From Acinetobacter colistiniresistens (GTDB lineage: Bacteria > Pseudomonadota > Gammaproteobacteria > Pseudomonadales > Moraxellaceae): 64,000 nucleotides of DNA. The notes beneath the pieces are model-generated. The model had not been told where the DNA came from. It searched no databases and was given only the letters and a program-made list of their open reading frames with translations. Numbering within the stretch: position 1 is the stretch's first letter; each line of letters starts with the position of its first letter. Below are positions 26,789 through 35,711 of the stretch, one piece after another. The position numbers and the translations under genes were made by a program. The DNA is taken from positions 654,189 through 718,188 of the forward strand of contig NZ_KE340379.1 in NCBI RefSeq assembly GCF_000413935.1, given 5' to 3'.

Positions 26789-27868
26789 ATGCGTGCTTAT
26801 AATTTCTGCGCTGGTCCTGCTGCATTACCTACTGCCGTTTTAGAAAAAGCTCAACAAGAATTGTTGAATTGGCAAGGCAAAGGTCTGTCGATCATGGAAA
26901 TGAGTCATCGTAGCAATGACTATGTTGCTGTGGCGGAGAAGGCTGAAGCTGATTTACGTAAGCTTATGAATATTCCTGAGAACTATAAAGTTTTATTTTT
27001 ACAGGGTGGGGCGTCATTACAATTTTCAGCGATTCCATTAAACCTGTTAGGTAAAAATAACAAGGCCGATTATATCCATACAGGTATCTGGTCTGAAAAA
27101 GCCTTAAAAGAAGCCAAGCGCTATGGCGATATTAATACCGTTGAAGCCGGTACTTTAATTGATGGTAAACATGCCATCACTGAACAAAGTACTTGGAACC
27201 TTTCAAACGATGCAGCCTATGTTCATTATGCGGATAATGAAACGATTGGTGGTTTGCAATTCGCAGCTATTCCAGATGTGAATGCACCGTTGGTATGTGA
27301 TTATTCATCAAGCATTTTGTCTGCACCATTAGATGTCAGCAAATTTGGTTTGATTTATGCGGGTGCGCAAAAGAATATTGGCCCAGCAGGTTTAACTATT
27401 GTGATCATCCGTGATGATTTATTGGATCAAGCCAAACCTGAGATTCCAAGCATTTTAAAATATGCTGATCAAGCAAAAAATGGCTCAATGGTGAATACCC
27501 CTGCAACCTACGCATGGTACTTATCTGGTCTGGTGTTTGAGTGGTTGCTTGAGCAGGGTGGGGTAGATGCGATCTATAAAATGAACCAAGAGAAAGCGAA
27601 ACTGCTTTATGGTTATATTGATTCAAGTGATTTCTATAATAATCCGATCGCCGTACCAAACCGTTCAATGATGAATGTTCCGTTTACGCTTGCTGACGAA
27701 GCACTTGAAAAAACCTTCCTGAAAGAAGCTGAACAACATCACTTATTGAACTTGGCAGGCCACCGTTCTGTCGGTGGTATGCGTGCAAGTATTTATAATG
27801 CCGTGCCATTACAAGGTGTGCAGGCTTTGGTGAGTTTTATGGATGAATTTGCAAAACGTCATGGTTAA
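26789..27868 (+). CDS. serC: phosphoserine aminotransferase
   Basis: SerC converts 3-phosphohydroxypyruvate to phosphoserine in serine synthesis and takes part in pyridoxal phosphate synthesis. The 359-residue protein begins YNFCAGPAALP, the class-V aminotransferase start, and has SIMEMSHRS, LFLQGGASLQF and the PLP lysine Lys195 in GAQKNIGPAG. The C-terminal GHRSVGGMRASIYNA is also conserved. AAGGG precedes the ATG. The gene is monocistronic with its own terminator. Confidence 0.97.
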   Translation: MRAYNFCAGPAALPTAVLEKAQQELLNWQGKGLSIMEMSHRSNDYVAVAEKAEADLRKLMNIPENYKVLFLQGGASLQFSAIPLNLLGKNNKADYIHTGIWSEKALKEAKRYGDINTVEAGTLIDGKHAITEQSTWNLSNDAAYVHYADNETIGGLQFAAIPDVNAPLVCDYSSSILSAPLDVSKFGLIYAGAQKNIGPAGLTIVIIRDDLLDQAKPEIPSILKYADQAKNGSMVNTPATYAWYLSGLVFEWLLEQGGVDAIYKMNQEKAKLLYGYIDSSDFYNNPIAVPNRSMMNVPFTLADEALEKTFLKEAEQHHLLNLAGHRSVGGMRASIYNAVPLQGVQALVSFMDEFAKRHG

Positions 27869-27890
27869 GCAATAGAGTAGTCTTACTAAA

Positions 27891-27920
27891 ATAAAAGCCC
27901 TCATCAGTGAGGGCTTTTAT
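27891..27920. terminator. terminator between serC and the small membrane protein gene
   Basis: ATAAAAGCCCTCA and TGAGGGCTTTTAT form a perfect stem around TCAG. It lies 23 bases past serC and could serve the convergent small gene as well. Confidence 0.88.
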
Positions 27921-27945
27921 GTGTGAATAAGGTTATGGTCAAAAA

Positions 27946-28089
27946 TTAGAAAAAGCCAATTTGATGAAAAATTATTGCTGCTAAGAACATGCCCAGTAAA
28001 AAAAAGCAAAAAGCACCAACATCAAGTTTAAGACCTTGATCACCCGAATGAATCAGACTGGTGGTTGTTTGTTCTGGTATAATTTTCAT
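27946..28089 (-). CDS. small single-helix membrane protein, unknown function
   Basis: A short frame of 47 residues starts MKIIPEQTTTS and ends in one hydrophobic helix (GAFCFFLLGMFLAAIIF) followed by HQIGFF. The ATG at 28089 has AGG 8 bases upstream; another in-frame ATG at 28110 would add seven residues. It lies between serC and the 312-residue unknown gene on the same strand as the latter, and a terminator follows. It is too short for most gene finders and has no family I recognise. The clean helix and sensible codon use support it moderately. Confidence 0.5.
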   Translation of the reverse strand: MKIIPEQTTTSLIHSGDQGLKLDVGAFCFFLLGMFLAAIIFHQIGFF

Positions 28090-28125
28090 TAGAACGCCTA
28101 AAAATGCCATTTATGTGATTTTTTG

Positions 28126-29064
28126 TCACTCAATAGCAGTTTTAGCATAAATATTGGCCTGAATCCATAGGTTGCCACGAATATATTGGCCAATGTTAAA
28201 GTTTTTATACAATTCATTTTTAGTGGCGATACGAATTAAGATTGCCGGTAAATCATCTTCTAAAACTAAAGTCACGTCATACAGCGTATATTCGTCCTGC
28301 ATAAACTGCATAGATGTTTTACCCACGATATTACCCTGGAACCAAGCTTCATCTTCCTGACCTAAAGTTTCACCGAATAAGTAAGCCACCATTTTAGAAA
28401 AGTCGACCGTAACAGGTTCTTGATCTTCTGGTGTTTTTGGCTGCCACTCATTAATCAGTTCTTGTAAGTTTTCAGGCGCAATCCCATTATGTTCAGCCAA
28501 AATCGCATTTAATGCACGATGGTGTTTAATAGACGCTGGATCATCAACAATGATTTTCTCATCTTCAGAAACAGTTTCTAATTCATATGCCCAAGCATTA
28601 AATTGAACTTGATAGGTTTGATTCTTGTCATATTGGCAATTATTTACACTGAATAAATTATCAAATGCATAAATCGTCGTATCTTTATTTAAATTTAAAC
28701 GCAATATGGCTTGAGTTGCAGAATCACAGGTAATAATTCGCTCAATTTTTGCATCGTATTTATATGGACTTTCAAAGCTTGGGAATGCGGTTTTTAATGC
28801 ACGTGGTTTTTGATCTTCGACAGCAATAATTTGGTTAATGGAAACAGCGTGTCCACTTGGCCCCTGAATTAACCAGAAGGACTGATCCATCTCATGTTCA
28901 TCTTCACAGAGCCCCATCGGCATGACTGGTGCATCAAGTGCCAATCCTAACCATTTGGGAACATCACTTTCGGGAGTATCGGTGAGTAAATTCCAATGCT
29001 CAGCATGATTACCGAAATTCTGATCTTGAATTTTAATGGTTTCTGGACTGTTTTGATTTTTCAT
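28126..29064 (-). CDS. hypothetical protein, unknown function
   Basis: The product of about 312 residues has no signal peptide or membrane helix. It is acidic, rich in Asp, Glu, Asn and Gln, and probably cytoplasmic. I recognise no catalytic motif. The C-terminal 70 residues (from EAWFQGNIVGKTS onwards) alternate strand-like segments and could form a small beta-barrel. The open frame begins at TTG 29127, but that extension runs through AT-rich leader, so I start at the ATG 29064 (MKNQNSPETIK). No strong ribosome-binding site is seen. Confidence 0.7.
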   Translation of the reverse strand: MKNQNSPETIKIQDQNFGNHAEHWNLLTDTPESDVPKWLGLALDAPVMPMGLCEDEHEMDQSFWLIQGPSGHAVSINQIIAVEDQKPRALKTAFPSFESPYKYDAKIERIITCDSATQAILRLNLNKDTTIYAFDNLFSVNNCQYDKNQTYQVQFNAWAYELETVSEDEKIIVDDPASIKHHRALNAILAEHNGIAPENLQELINEWQPKTPEDQEPVTVDFSKMVAYLFGETLGQEDEAWFQGNIVGKTSMQFMQDEYTLYDVTLVLEDDLPAILIRIATKNELYKNFNIGQYIRGNLWIQANIYAKTAIE

Positions 29065-29295
29065 AAAGCGAAATGCTAAAAAGATTGAACTTATTCTATT
29101 AAATCGAGGGTAATGCTCATATTTCAAGTCTGGATATGTAATTCGTTAAAAAATAATTCACTTTTTAGCCTGAAATATCAATGTACTGATTCGGTTGCTC
29201 GCTAAAGCATGAATTAATGTATTTGCGGACATGATCAGACCTCTACTTTTACTTTAATCTGCTACACTAGCGTTTTCTCAAGAGCTTTTGCCGAC

Positions 29296-29766
29296 GTGCT
29301 GCCATTTAAATTATGGGTGGATGCCGATGCTTTACCTAAAATTTTACGTGAAGTGATTTTACGTGCATCTGATCGTTATCAACTCGAAGTCACTTTTGTT
29401 GCCAATCAGAATGTTGGTATCACGCCGTCGTTACGGATTAAATCCATTCAGGTCATGAGCGGGGCCGATCAAGCTGATCAGGAAATTGTTGATCGTATGC
29501 AAGAGAATGACATTGTCATTACACAGGATATTCCGCTTGCGGCACAAGTGATTGAAAAAGGTGGAATTGCAATTCATCCTCGTGGTGAGATTTATACCAC
29601 TGCCAATGTAAAAGCTCGTCTGCATTTACGTGATTTTATGGATACTTTACGTGGTGCAGGGGTACAAACTGGTGGCCCACAGCCAATTTCAGAACGTGAT
29701 AAACGTGAGTTTTCCAGTTCATTGGATCAAACCATTTTAAAACAAAAACGTAAAACGGCGATTTGA
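29296..29766 (+). CDS. YaiI/YqxD family protein (DUF188)
   Basis: The 156-residue protein matches the DUF188 family. It begins with [20 protein letters not shown], a NYN/PIN-like nuclease-fold start with conserved Asp residues. [20 protein letters not shown] and the [20 protein letters not shown] tail segment are also family hallmarks. The biochemical role is unknown. The start is GTG at 29296. The next gene follows after 7 bases, so they probably form a two-gene unit. Confidence 0.88.
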   Translation: MLPFKLWVDADALPKILREVILRASDRYQLEVTFVANQNVGITPSLRIKSIQVMSGADQADQEIVDRMQENDIVITQDIPLAAQVIEKGGIAIHPRGEIYTTANVKARLHLRDFMDTLRGAGVQTGGPQPISERDKREFSSSLDQTILKQKRKTAI

Positions 29767-29773
29767 GTCGATT

Positions 29774-30667
29774 ATGCCATCACGCTTTAATTTAATGCTG
29801 ACCTATGGGTTGCTGGTTTTTATCTGGGCAACGACACCATTGGCGATTGTGTGGAGTGTCTCTGACTTGCATCCGATGTGGGCGCTGGTCATTCGCTTTT
29901 TTATTGCTCTACCTTTGGCAGTCAGTGTTGTCTTGCTTTTAAAGGTTGAGTTTCCGACGCATAAAATTGCCTTGTTGAGCTATAGCGCAGGTGCATTAAG
30001 CTTGATTGGTTCACAAATCTTTACCTATGCGGCAACGGCCTATCTAAGTTCAGGTTTAATTGCCTTGATGTTCGGTTTGGCACCCATTATGGCAGGGCTG
30101 ATTGGTCGTTTTGGCTTTCAACAAAAACTGGCGGGATTACAGTGGTTGGGCATGGGCACCTCAATTGTCGGTTTGGCGATGATTTGTTTGAGTGGCAGCC
30201 AGAAGCATGTCCAGCCCATCGGTATTATTTTGATGCTGATCAGTGTTTTTTCTTATTCCTTATCTATTTTTCTAGTCAAAAAGATTAATGCTGATTTGCC
30301 TGTTATGGCACAGGCGACAGGTTCAATTCTGGTTTCAACGTTATTGGCGGTCATGCTATTGCCGTGGATTTGGCCTTATGCCCCGACACATATTCCATCG
30401 GCGAAATCACTATTGGCACTGACGTATACCGTGATTATGGCATCGCTGATTGCCATGTTTTGTTATTTTAAATTGGTTCAAAACCTGCAAGCGACAACCT
30501 TGTCATTAACCACAGTAATGACGCCAATGTTGGCGATCTTGATTGGGGCATACCTGAATCATGAGCAGTTGTCAGTTCAGGTCTTTGTTGGCGCAACGAT
30601 TATCCTTTTCGGTTTACTGCTCTATTTCTTTCGAGACCTACGTGCCTACCGTCGTTTAAAGATTTAA
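29774..30667 (+). CDS. EamA/DMT family transporter
   Basis: This 297-residue membrane protein has ten predicted helices arranged as two EamA repeats of five. The N-terminal LLVFIWATTPLAIVWSV and the ALTYTVIMASLIAMFCYFKLVQ segment in the second repeat are typical. Such drug/metabolite transporters export amino acids, nucleosides or other small molecules; the substrate here is unknown. It closely follows the DUF188 gene and is convergent with the PilZ-protein gene. Confidence 0.88.
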   Translation: MPSRFNLMLTYGLLVFIWATTPLAIVWSVSDLHPMWALVIRFFIALPLAVSVVLLLKVEFPTHKIALLSYSAGALSLIGSQIFTYAATAYLSSGLIALMFGLAPIMAGLIGRFGFQQKLAGLQWLGMGTSIVGLAMICLSGSQKHVQPIGIILMLISVFSYSLSIFLVKKINADLPVMAQATGSILVSTLLAVMLLPWIWPYAPTHIPSAKSLLALTYTVIMASLIAMFCYFKLVQNLQATTLSLTTVMTPMLAILIGAYLNHEQLSVQVFVGATIILFGLLLYFFRDLRAYRRLKI

Positions 30668-30679
30668 GTGAGCTAGAAA

Positions 30680-31261
30680 TTAATTGCTTTCAGTGAGTTG
30701 AGATTGACGAATACTGGCAGCCAATTTGGCTCGGTCTTGTGGATTTAAGGTAATGAAATAAGCACCGATGCGGAACTTACCTTGCTCTTCTGCAGTACTG
30801 TACGCGACTTGTGCGGTTGCTGCGATATGGAAGAAGTTTTCTGGGTGACTCAAGGTAATATGAATATAAGTGCCTTCGTTAATATCTTGAGAACTAAAGA
30901 AACTTAAACCATTTTCGGAAAAGTTGACTTGCTCGGGTACAGGCAGTAAAGATTGTACGATATTGTCATAATATGACCCAGTAATCAGATTCAATTTCTG
31001 GTTAATCAGGGATAAGATGCGAGCAATTTGTTGATCTTTTTCATTTAATTGTTCTAATTCGTAGCGAAACGCATGATCAAATTGATCTAATTCTGCAAGT
31101 AGTAGAAAATAGCGTGGCAATACGAAATGGGAATCATATGGGTCATTCAGCGCAACATCATCTGGAATGATTTGATAGTTGATTCTCAACACGGCATCAA
31201 TACGAGACATCACACGACGTTCAGTGTTGTCGTCAACAAGATGATGTTGTGAATTTTCCAT
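30680..31261 (-). CDS. PilZ-domain protein with helical insert
   Basis: The 193-residue protein carries both c-di-GMP motifs of a PilZ domain: RVMSR (residues 16-20, RxxxR) and NFSENG (113-118, NxSxxG). They are separated by over 90 residues instead of the usual 20-30. The insert contains a long charged helical stretch (about 55-92, around ELEQLNEKDQQIARILSLINQK). This recalls tetrameric PilZ proteins with inserted coiled-coil helices, but here the ligand motifs are kept. The C-terminal beta-barrel follows. It would sense c-di-GMP in the cytoplasm; the target is unknown. It is divergent from lolF. Confidence 0.78.
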   Translation of the reverse strand: MENSQHHLVDDNTERRVMSRIDAVLRINYQIIPDDVALNDPYDSHFVLPRYFLLLAELDQFDHAFRYELEQLNEKDQQIARILSLINQKLNLITGSYYDNIVQSLLPVPEQVNFSENGLSFFSSQDINEGTYIHITLSHPENFFHIAATAQVAYSTAEEQGKFRIGAYFITLNPQDRAKLAASIRQSQLTESN

Positions 31262-31286
31262 AATAAATCACCTCGGACTAGATGGT

Positions 31287-32522
31287 ATGTTTAAGCCAAT
31301 TTCGCTGTATATAGGGTTGAGATACACTCGTGCTCGGCGGAGTAATCATTTTATTTCTTTTATCGCCTTGGTTTCCATGATTGGTTTAACCCTCGGCGTT
31401 GCTGTCCTCATTACAGTATTATCTGTCATGAATGGTTTTGATCGTGAATTGAAAACTCGTGTCTTGGGAATGGTTCCACAAGCCACTGTTTCTTCTACTC
31501 AAATTCTAACAGATTGGCCTGAGCTTGTAAAAAAAGTTGAGCACCATCCACATGTCACGGGTGTTGCACCATTTACCCAGTTACAGGGAATGCTGACTGC
31601 ACAGGGTCAAGTGGCTGGAATCATGGTGACGGGAATTGAGCCTGAGTATGAAAAGAAGGTTTCGATTATCCAGAACCACATGGTTTCAGGTGATTTAAAT
31701 GCCTTGAAGAAAGGTGAGTTTGGTATTGTCCTCGGTAAGGACATGACGGATGCACTCGGATTGGGTTTAAATGACAATGTCACCTTGGTATTGCCTGAAG
31801 CAACGCCATCACCTGCAGGTGTCGTACCGCGTTTTAAACGTTTTAAAATCGTCGGAATCTTCAGTGTTGGTGCAGAAGTGGATTCAATGGTGGGTTATAT
31901 CGCCCTGAATGATGCTTCTACCTTATTGCGCTTACCTGATGGTGCGCAAGGTGTGCGCTTAAAACTGGATGATATTTTTGCTGCTCCGAAAGTGGCCAAT
32001 GATATCGTTAGCCAGCTTCCAAGTAATTTCTATGCATCAAACTGGACCTATACGCACGGTAATTTGTTTAATGCCATTCAAATGGAAAAAACCTTGGTCG
32101 GTTTATTGCTGGTACTGATTATTGTGGTGGCTGCATTTAATATCGTGTCCTCATTGGTTATGGTCGTAACCGATAAGAAATCTGATATTGCGATTTTACG
32201 TACGCTCGGTGCTTCACCTTCAATGATTACCAAGATCTTTATGGTACAAGGTACCGTGATTGGTGTGATTGGTACGATTGCAGGGACGATCTTAGGGGTT
32301 ACTTTAGCCTTAACGATCAGTGATATTATTTCCTGGTTTAATACCGTGTTAGGTTTAAATTTATTTGATGCTTACTTTGTACATTACTTGCCTTCATATC
32401 TCAGATGGCAAGATGTGGTGGTCATTGTAACGGTATCTTTGCTATTGAGTTTCTTGGCAACAATTTATCCTGCATTGCGTGCAGCCAAAGTTCAACCTGC
32501 TGAGGCGTTACGTTATGAGTAA
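31287..32522 (+). CDS. lolF: lipoprotein-releasing ABC permease (LolC/LolE/LolF type)
   Basis: This 411-residue protein has one N-terminal helix, a periplasmic MacB-like domain of about 220 residues, and three C-terminal helices, as in LolC and LolE. The segment IGLRYTRARRSNHFISFIALVSMIGLTLGV is the conserved N-terminal coupling and membrane region. It releases outer-membrane lipoproteins from the inner membrane to LolA. Only one permease gene precedes lolD. A LolF homodimer with LolD is known in Acinetobacter-like bacteria, so I use lolF; databases may say lolC or lolE. Its stop overlaps the lolD start. Confidence 0.88.
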   Translation: MFKPISLYIGLRYTRARRSNHFISFIALVSMIGLTLGVAVLITVLSVMNGFDRELKTRVLGMVPQATVSSTQILTDWPELVKKVEHHPHVTGVAPFTQLQGMLTAQGQVAGIMVTGIEPEYEKKVSIIQNHMVSGDLNALKKGEFGIVLGKDMTDALGLGLNDNVTLVLPEATPSPAGVVPRFKRFKIVGIFSVGAEVDSMVGYIALNDASTLLRLPDGAQGVRLKLDDIFAAPKVANDIVSQLPSNFYASNWTYTHGNLFNAIQMEKTLVGLLLVLIIVVAAFNIVSSLVMVVTDKKSDIAILRTLGASPSMITKIFMVQGTVIGVIGTIAGTILGVTLALTISDIISWFNTVLGLNLFDAYFVHYLPSYLRWQDVVVIVTVSLLLSFLATIYPALRAAKVQPAEALRYE

Positions 32523-33198
32523 GATTGTTCTGGAATCAAAAAACATCTTTAAACATTTTGATGATGGCAAAAGCAAAGTTGAAGTGATTAAAGGTTTATC
32601 TCTTCAAGTGAATGCCGGTGAGTTCGTCTCTATTGTCGGATCAAGTGGTTCTGGTAAAAGTACCTTGTTACACGTGTTGGGAGGCTTAGAGCAACCATCA
32701 CAAGGTCAAGTGTTTTTACAAGGACAGCGTTTTGATAACTTGGGTGAAGCCGAGCGTGGTTATAAGCGTAATCAATATCTTGGTTTTGTTTATCAGTTCC
32801 ATCACCTTTTGCCTGAATTTTCTGCCTTGGAAAATGTGGCCATGCCATTAATGTTGCGTAGTGAAAGCAACTTTAAGGATGTTAAAAGACAGGCTGAATA
32901 TTTATTAGATCGTGTTGGTTTATCTCATCGTATGGATCATAAGCCTGGCGAGTTGTCTGGCGGTGAGCGTCAGCGTGTGGCATTAGCACGTGCACTGGTA
33001 ACTAAACCTGCTGTGGTTTTGGCTGATGAGCCGACAGGGAACCTCGACCGTAAAACAGCGCTCAGTATTTTCGAATTACTGACAGATTTGAAAAAAGAGC
33101 TGAATATGGCAATGTTGATTGTTACCCATGACGAGCAACTGGCACAGTCCGCTGATTCGATTTTGCATATGCAAGATGGTTTGTGGATTGATCAATAA
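32515..33198 (+). CDS. lolD: lipoprotein-releasing ABC ATPase LolD
   Basis: The 227-residue product is the ATP-binding subunit of the Lol system. It has Walker A GSSGSGKST, the Q-loop VYQFHHLLPEFSALENV, the signature LSGGERQRVALARAL, Walker B VVLADEPTGNLD and the switch histidine in IVTHD. The longer frame from 32479 is rejected. The ATG at 32515 overlaps the end of the permease gene by 8 bases and gives the normal N-terminus (MSKIVLESKNIFKHF). Translation is coupled to lolF. Confidence 0.96.
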   Translation: MSKIVLESKNIFKHFDDGKSKVEVIKGLSLQVNAGEFVSIVGSSGSGKSTLLHVLGGLEQPSQGQVFLQGQRFDNLGEAERGYKRNQYLGFVYQFHHLLPEFSALENVAMPLMLRSESNFKDVKRQAEYLLDRVGLSHRMDHKPGELSGGERQRVALARALVTKPAVVLADEPTGNLDRKTALSIFELLTDLKKELNMAMLIVTHDEQLAQSADSILHMQDGLWIDQ

Positions 33199-33221
33199 GA
33201 AAAAAATTGATTTATCTCTTG

Positions 33222-33250
33222 TTAAAGCCCTGAAAACGGGCTTTAATTTT
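33222..33250 (+). terminator. likely lolFD terminator
   Basis: TTAAAGCCC and GGGCTTTAA pair perfectly around a 7-base loop, followed by a short T-rich tail. It lies 24 bases past the lolD stop. The tail is weak. Confidence 0.6.
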
Positions 33251-33283
33251 GTCTTTAGAAAAACTAAAACTTAATTTTAAAAA

Positions 33284-35710
33284 ATGTTGAAAATAATGTT
33301 ACTCAGCTGGATCGCTGGTATAACTTTGATGGGATATCATTTTAGTTTTGCCGCTCGGACGTGGTGGCTTTGGCTAATTCTAGCGATTGTGATCTTCTGC
33401 ACCGGTTTATATAAAGGATATTCTTACCAGCAATCCATTTGGCATAAATTGCTGCTGTTAGTCATTAGCAGTTGGGCTTTGTTCTGTACAGGCTTTTATT
33501 ATGCCGATTCCGCTTTAGAACAACGGCTAAGCTTAAGAGAAGTGGAGGCGCAGCCTTTTGAAGCAATTGTTTATATTAAGAAAATAGATGAGCTCACGGA
33601 GGAGGGGCCTAAACAGACAGCAGAAGTGCTCAATCGACATGCTCAGCCTGTAGATTGGTTGCTTTATCTAAATCAATCGAATGATCAGTTTACCCAACAG
33701 CACTTACGCTTAGGTCATTATTACCGTCTTCATGGAACGATTAAACCTGCGCATAGCTATGCTGTGGCAGGCGCATTTGATCAGGAAAAATGGTTTTTGC
33801 AACAAAATATCATGTCGGCATATCGGGTCAGACATATTCAGCTTTTAAGTCAGGATGAGATTGATCGTTTGGGTTACCAACCGCATCTAAAGCAGCAACA
33901 CAGGCTACAAGCAAAATTTCTATTGAATGTTGAAATAATGCGATTGTCATTTCGTGAGATGTTACAGGCCTCAGCTTTTCAACATAAAGGATTGTTATTG
34001 GCTCTATTAACGGGTGATGAAAGCTTATTATCAAATCGTTTAAAGCAGCAATTTCAGCAGTTGGGCATTTCACATTTATTGGCAATATCAGGCCCGCATG
34101 TGTTGATTTTTGCATTGATGTTGACTTGGTTATTGAAGTGCATGATACAGCGTTATGCTCCAACATTATATTTATGGCAACCGCGGCAGATTTTATTGCT
34201 TTTACCCTTTGGATTGAGTGTGTTGTTGTATGTGGCTTTTGTTGGTTTTGAAATTCCTGCACTGAGAACCTTATTCACAGTCATTATCGGCAGTCTTTTT
34301 CTATTGTTTCGACAGTCTATTCAACCTTTGATTTTGCTGATTTATAGCGCCAGTTTACTCTTGATTTATGATCCATTTAGTATTCTGTCCGCAGCCTTTT
34401 GGTTGTCTTATGGGGCTTGCTTTATTCTGCTACGCATTTATCAAAGCATTGAACAAGGCCCGCCGCAAAATCAAGTCCTCACCAAGACACAACAGTATGT
34501 ATGGGCGCTTAAGATTTTAATTGAGTCACAATGGAAAGTTTTTATTGCATTATTACCACTAGTCCTAATTTTTTTCCAACAAATTGCTTGGTTTGCGCCG
34601 CTCAGTAATTTAATCGCGATCCCATTATTAAGTACTTTAATCGTACCACTGGATATTATTGCAGCCTGTATCTGGCTGGTAGTTCCTGCATTTGGGCGAC
34701 TTCTGTTCCAGCTTAATGATGGATTGCTGTCAATATTAATGTGGATATTAAATCACGTACAGCAGCTATCTCCTCAACTCTATGCTGTTAGTTATACGCC
34801 TTTGATGTTGCTGAGTTTGACATTGGGGTTGGTTATTCTGTTTATGCCAACAGGAACAATTCCTAAAATATGGGGAGCTATCTGCATTTTACCGATTTTT
34901 GGGGGAATCAAAGCCCAACCGATGATTCTGAATGTCTTGGATGTCGGGCAAGGACAGGCCATCTTTTTACAGCATCCTCAACAGACACTCATGATTGATA
35001 CGGGTGGCTCTTATGATGAAACCCGATTTGGGATGGGTGAGCGTGTGATTATTCCATTTTTAAGGCAGCATGGCGTACGAAAGTTGGATCATGTCGTTCT
35101 GTCTCATCTAGATCAAGACCATAGTGGTGCATTTGCTGCAATCCAAAAAGCTTTTGCGATTACTCAAGTGCAGTCCAATGAGCGCGATCAAAAAATGCCT
35201 TTTAAAAATAATTTCTCATTGTGCCAACAAGGTCAGACTTGGTCATATTCAAATCTAAAAATAGCAATTTTATCACCAGATCGTGAGGGTTTAAGCTTTG
35301 CGAAATATCAACAGAATGAGCAATCTTGTGTGGTCTATTTACAGTTTTTCAATGCACAGCCTTATCAAAACTTTTTGATCATGGGGGATGCAGGTTGGGA
35401 AACGGAATATAAACTGTTAAAACAATATCCAGATTTAAAAGTAGACGTACTGGTTTTGGGGCACCATGGCAGTAAACACAGTTCAACTTATGATTTTCTA
35501 GCGACTTTAAAGCCTAAACTTGCGATTGCCTCTGCGGGTTTTGAGAATCATTATGGTCATCCAAGCCGAGAATTACAAAGCCGACTAGACGCTTTAAAAA
35601 TTCCCTTGTTAAATACCGCACAGACAGGGAGTTTAAGTTTTATATTTGGCAGTGAAACGGTGGAATTAAAGCAGCAGAGACAGCAGCGAAAATGGCTACA
35701 GCGAGAATAG
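33284..35710 (+). CDS. comEC: DNA internalization competence protein ComEC/Rec2
   Basis: ComEC forms the inner-membrane channel that takes up single-stranded DNA during natural transformation. The 808-residue protein has an N-terminal DUF4131 region with two or three helices, a central Competence domain with many helices (about 215-500, including LLALLTGDESLL and LLAISGPHVLIFAL), and a C-terminal metallo-beta-lactamase-like domain. The last has LNVLDVGQGQA, LSHLDQDHSGA and LGHHGSKHSS, a metal-binding pattern that suggests nuclease activity. The full length supports a transformable strain. Confidence 0.95.
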   Translation: MLKIMLLSWIAGITLMGYHFSFAARTWWLWLILAIVIFCTGLYKGYSYQQSIWHKLLLLVISSWALFCTGFYYADSALEQRLSLREVEAQPFEAIVYIKKIDELTEEGPKQTAEVLNRHAQPVDWLLYLNQSNDQFTQQHLRLGHYYRLHGTIKPAHSYAVAGAFDQEKWFLQQNIMSAYRVRHIQLLSQDEIDRLGYQPHLKQQHRLQAKFLLNVEIMRLSFREMLQASAFQHKGLLLALLTGDESLLSNRLKQQFQQLGISHLLAISGPHVLIFALMLTWLLKCMIQRYAPTLYLWQPRQILLLLPFGLSVLLYVAFVGFEIPALRTLFTVIIGSLFLLFRQSIQPLILLIYSASLLLIYDPFSILSAAFWLSYGACFILLRIYQSIEQGPPQNQVLTKTQQYVWALKILIESQWKVFIALLPLVLIFFQQIAWFAPLSNLIAIPLLSTLIVPLDIIAACIWLVVPAFGRLLFQLNDGLLSILMWILNHVQQLSPQLYAVSYTPLMLLSLTLGLVILFMPTGTIPKIWGAICILPIFGGIKAQPMILNVLDVGQGQAIFLQHPQQTLMIDTGGSYDETRFGMGERVIIPFLRQHGVRKLDHVVLSHLDQDHSGAFAAIQKAFAITQVQSNERDQKMPFKNNFSLCQQGQTWSYSNLKIAILSPDREGLSFAKYQQNEQSCVVYLQFFNAQPYQNFLIMGDAGWETEYKLLKQYPDLKVDVLVLGHHGSKHSSTYDFLATLKPKLAIASAGFENHYGHPSRELQSRLDALKIPLLNTAQTGSLSFIFGSETVELKQQRQQRKWLQRE

Positions 35711-35711
35711 C

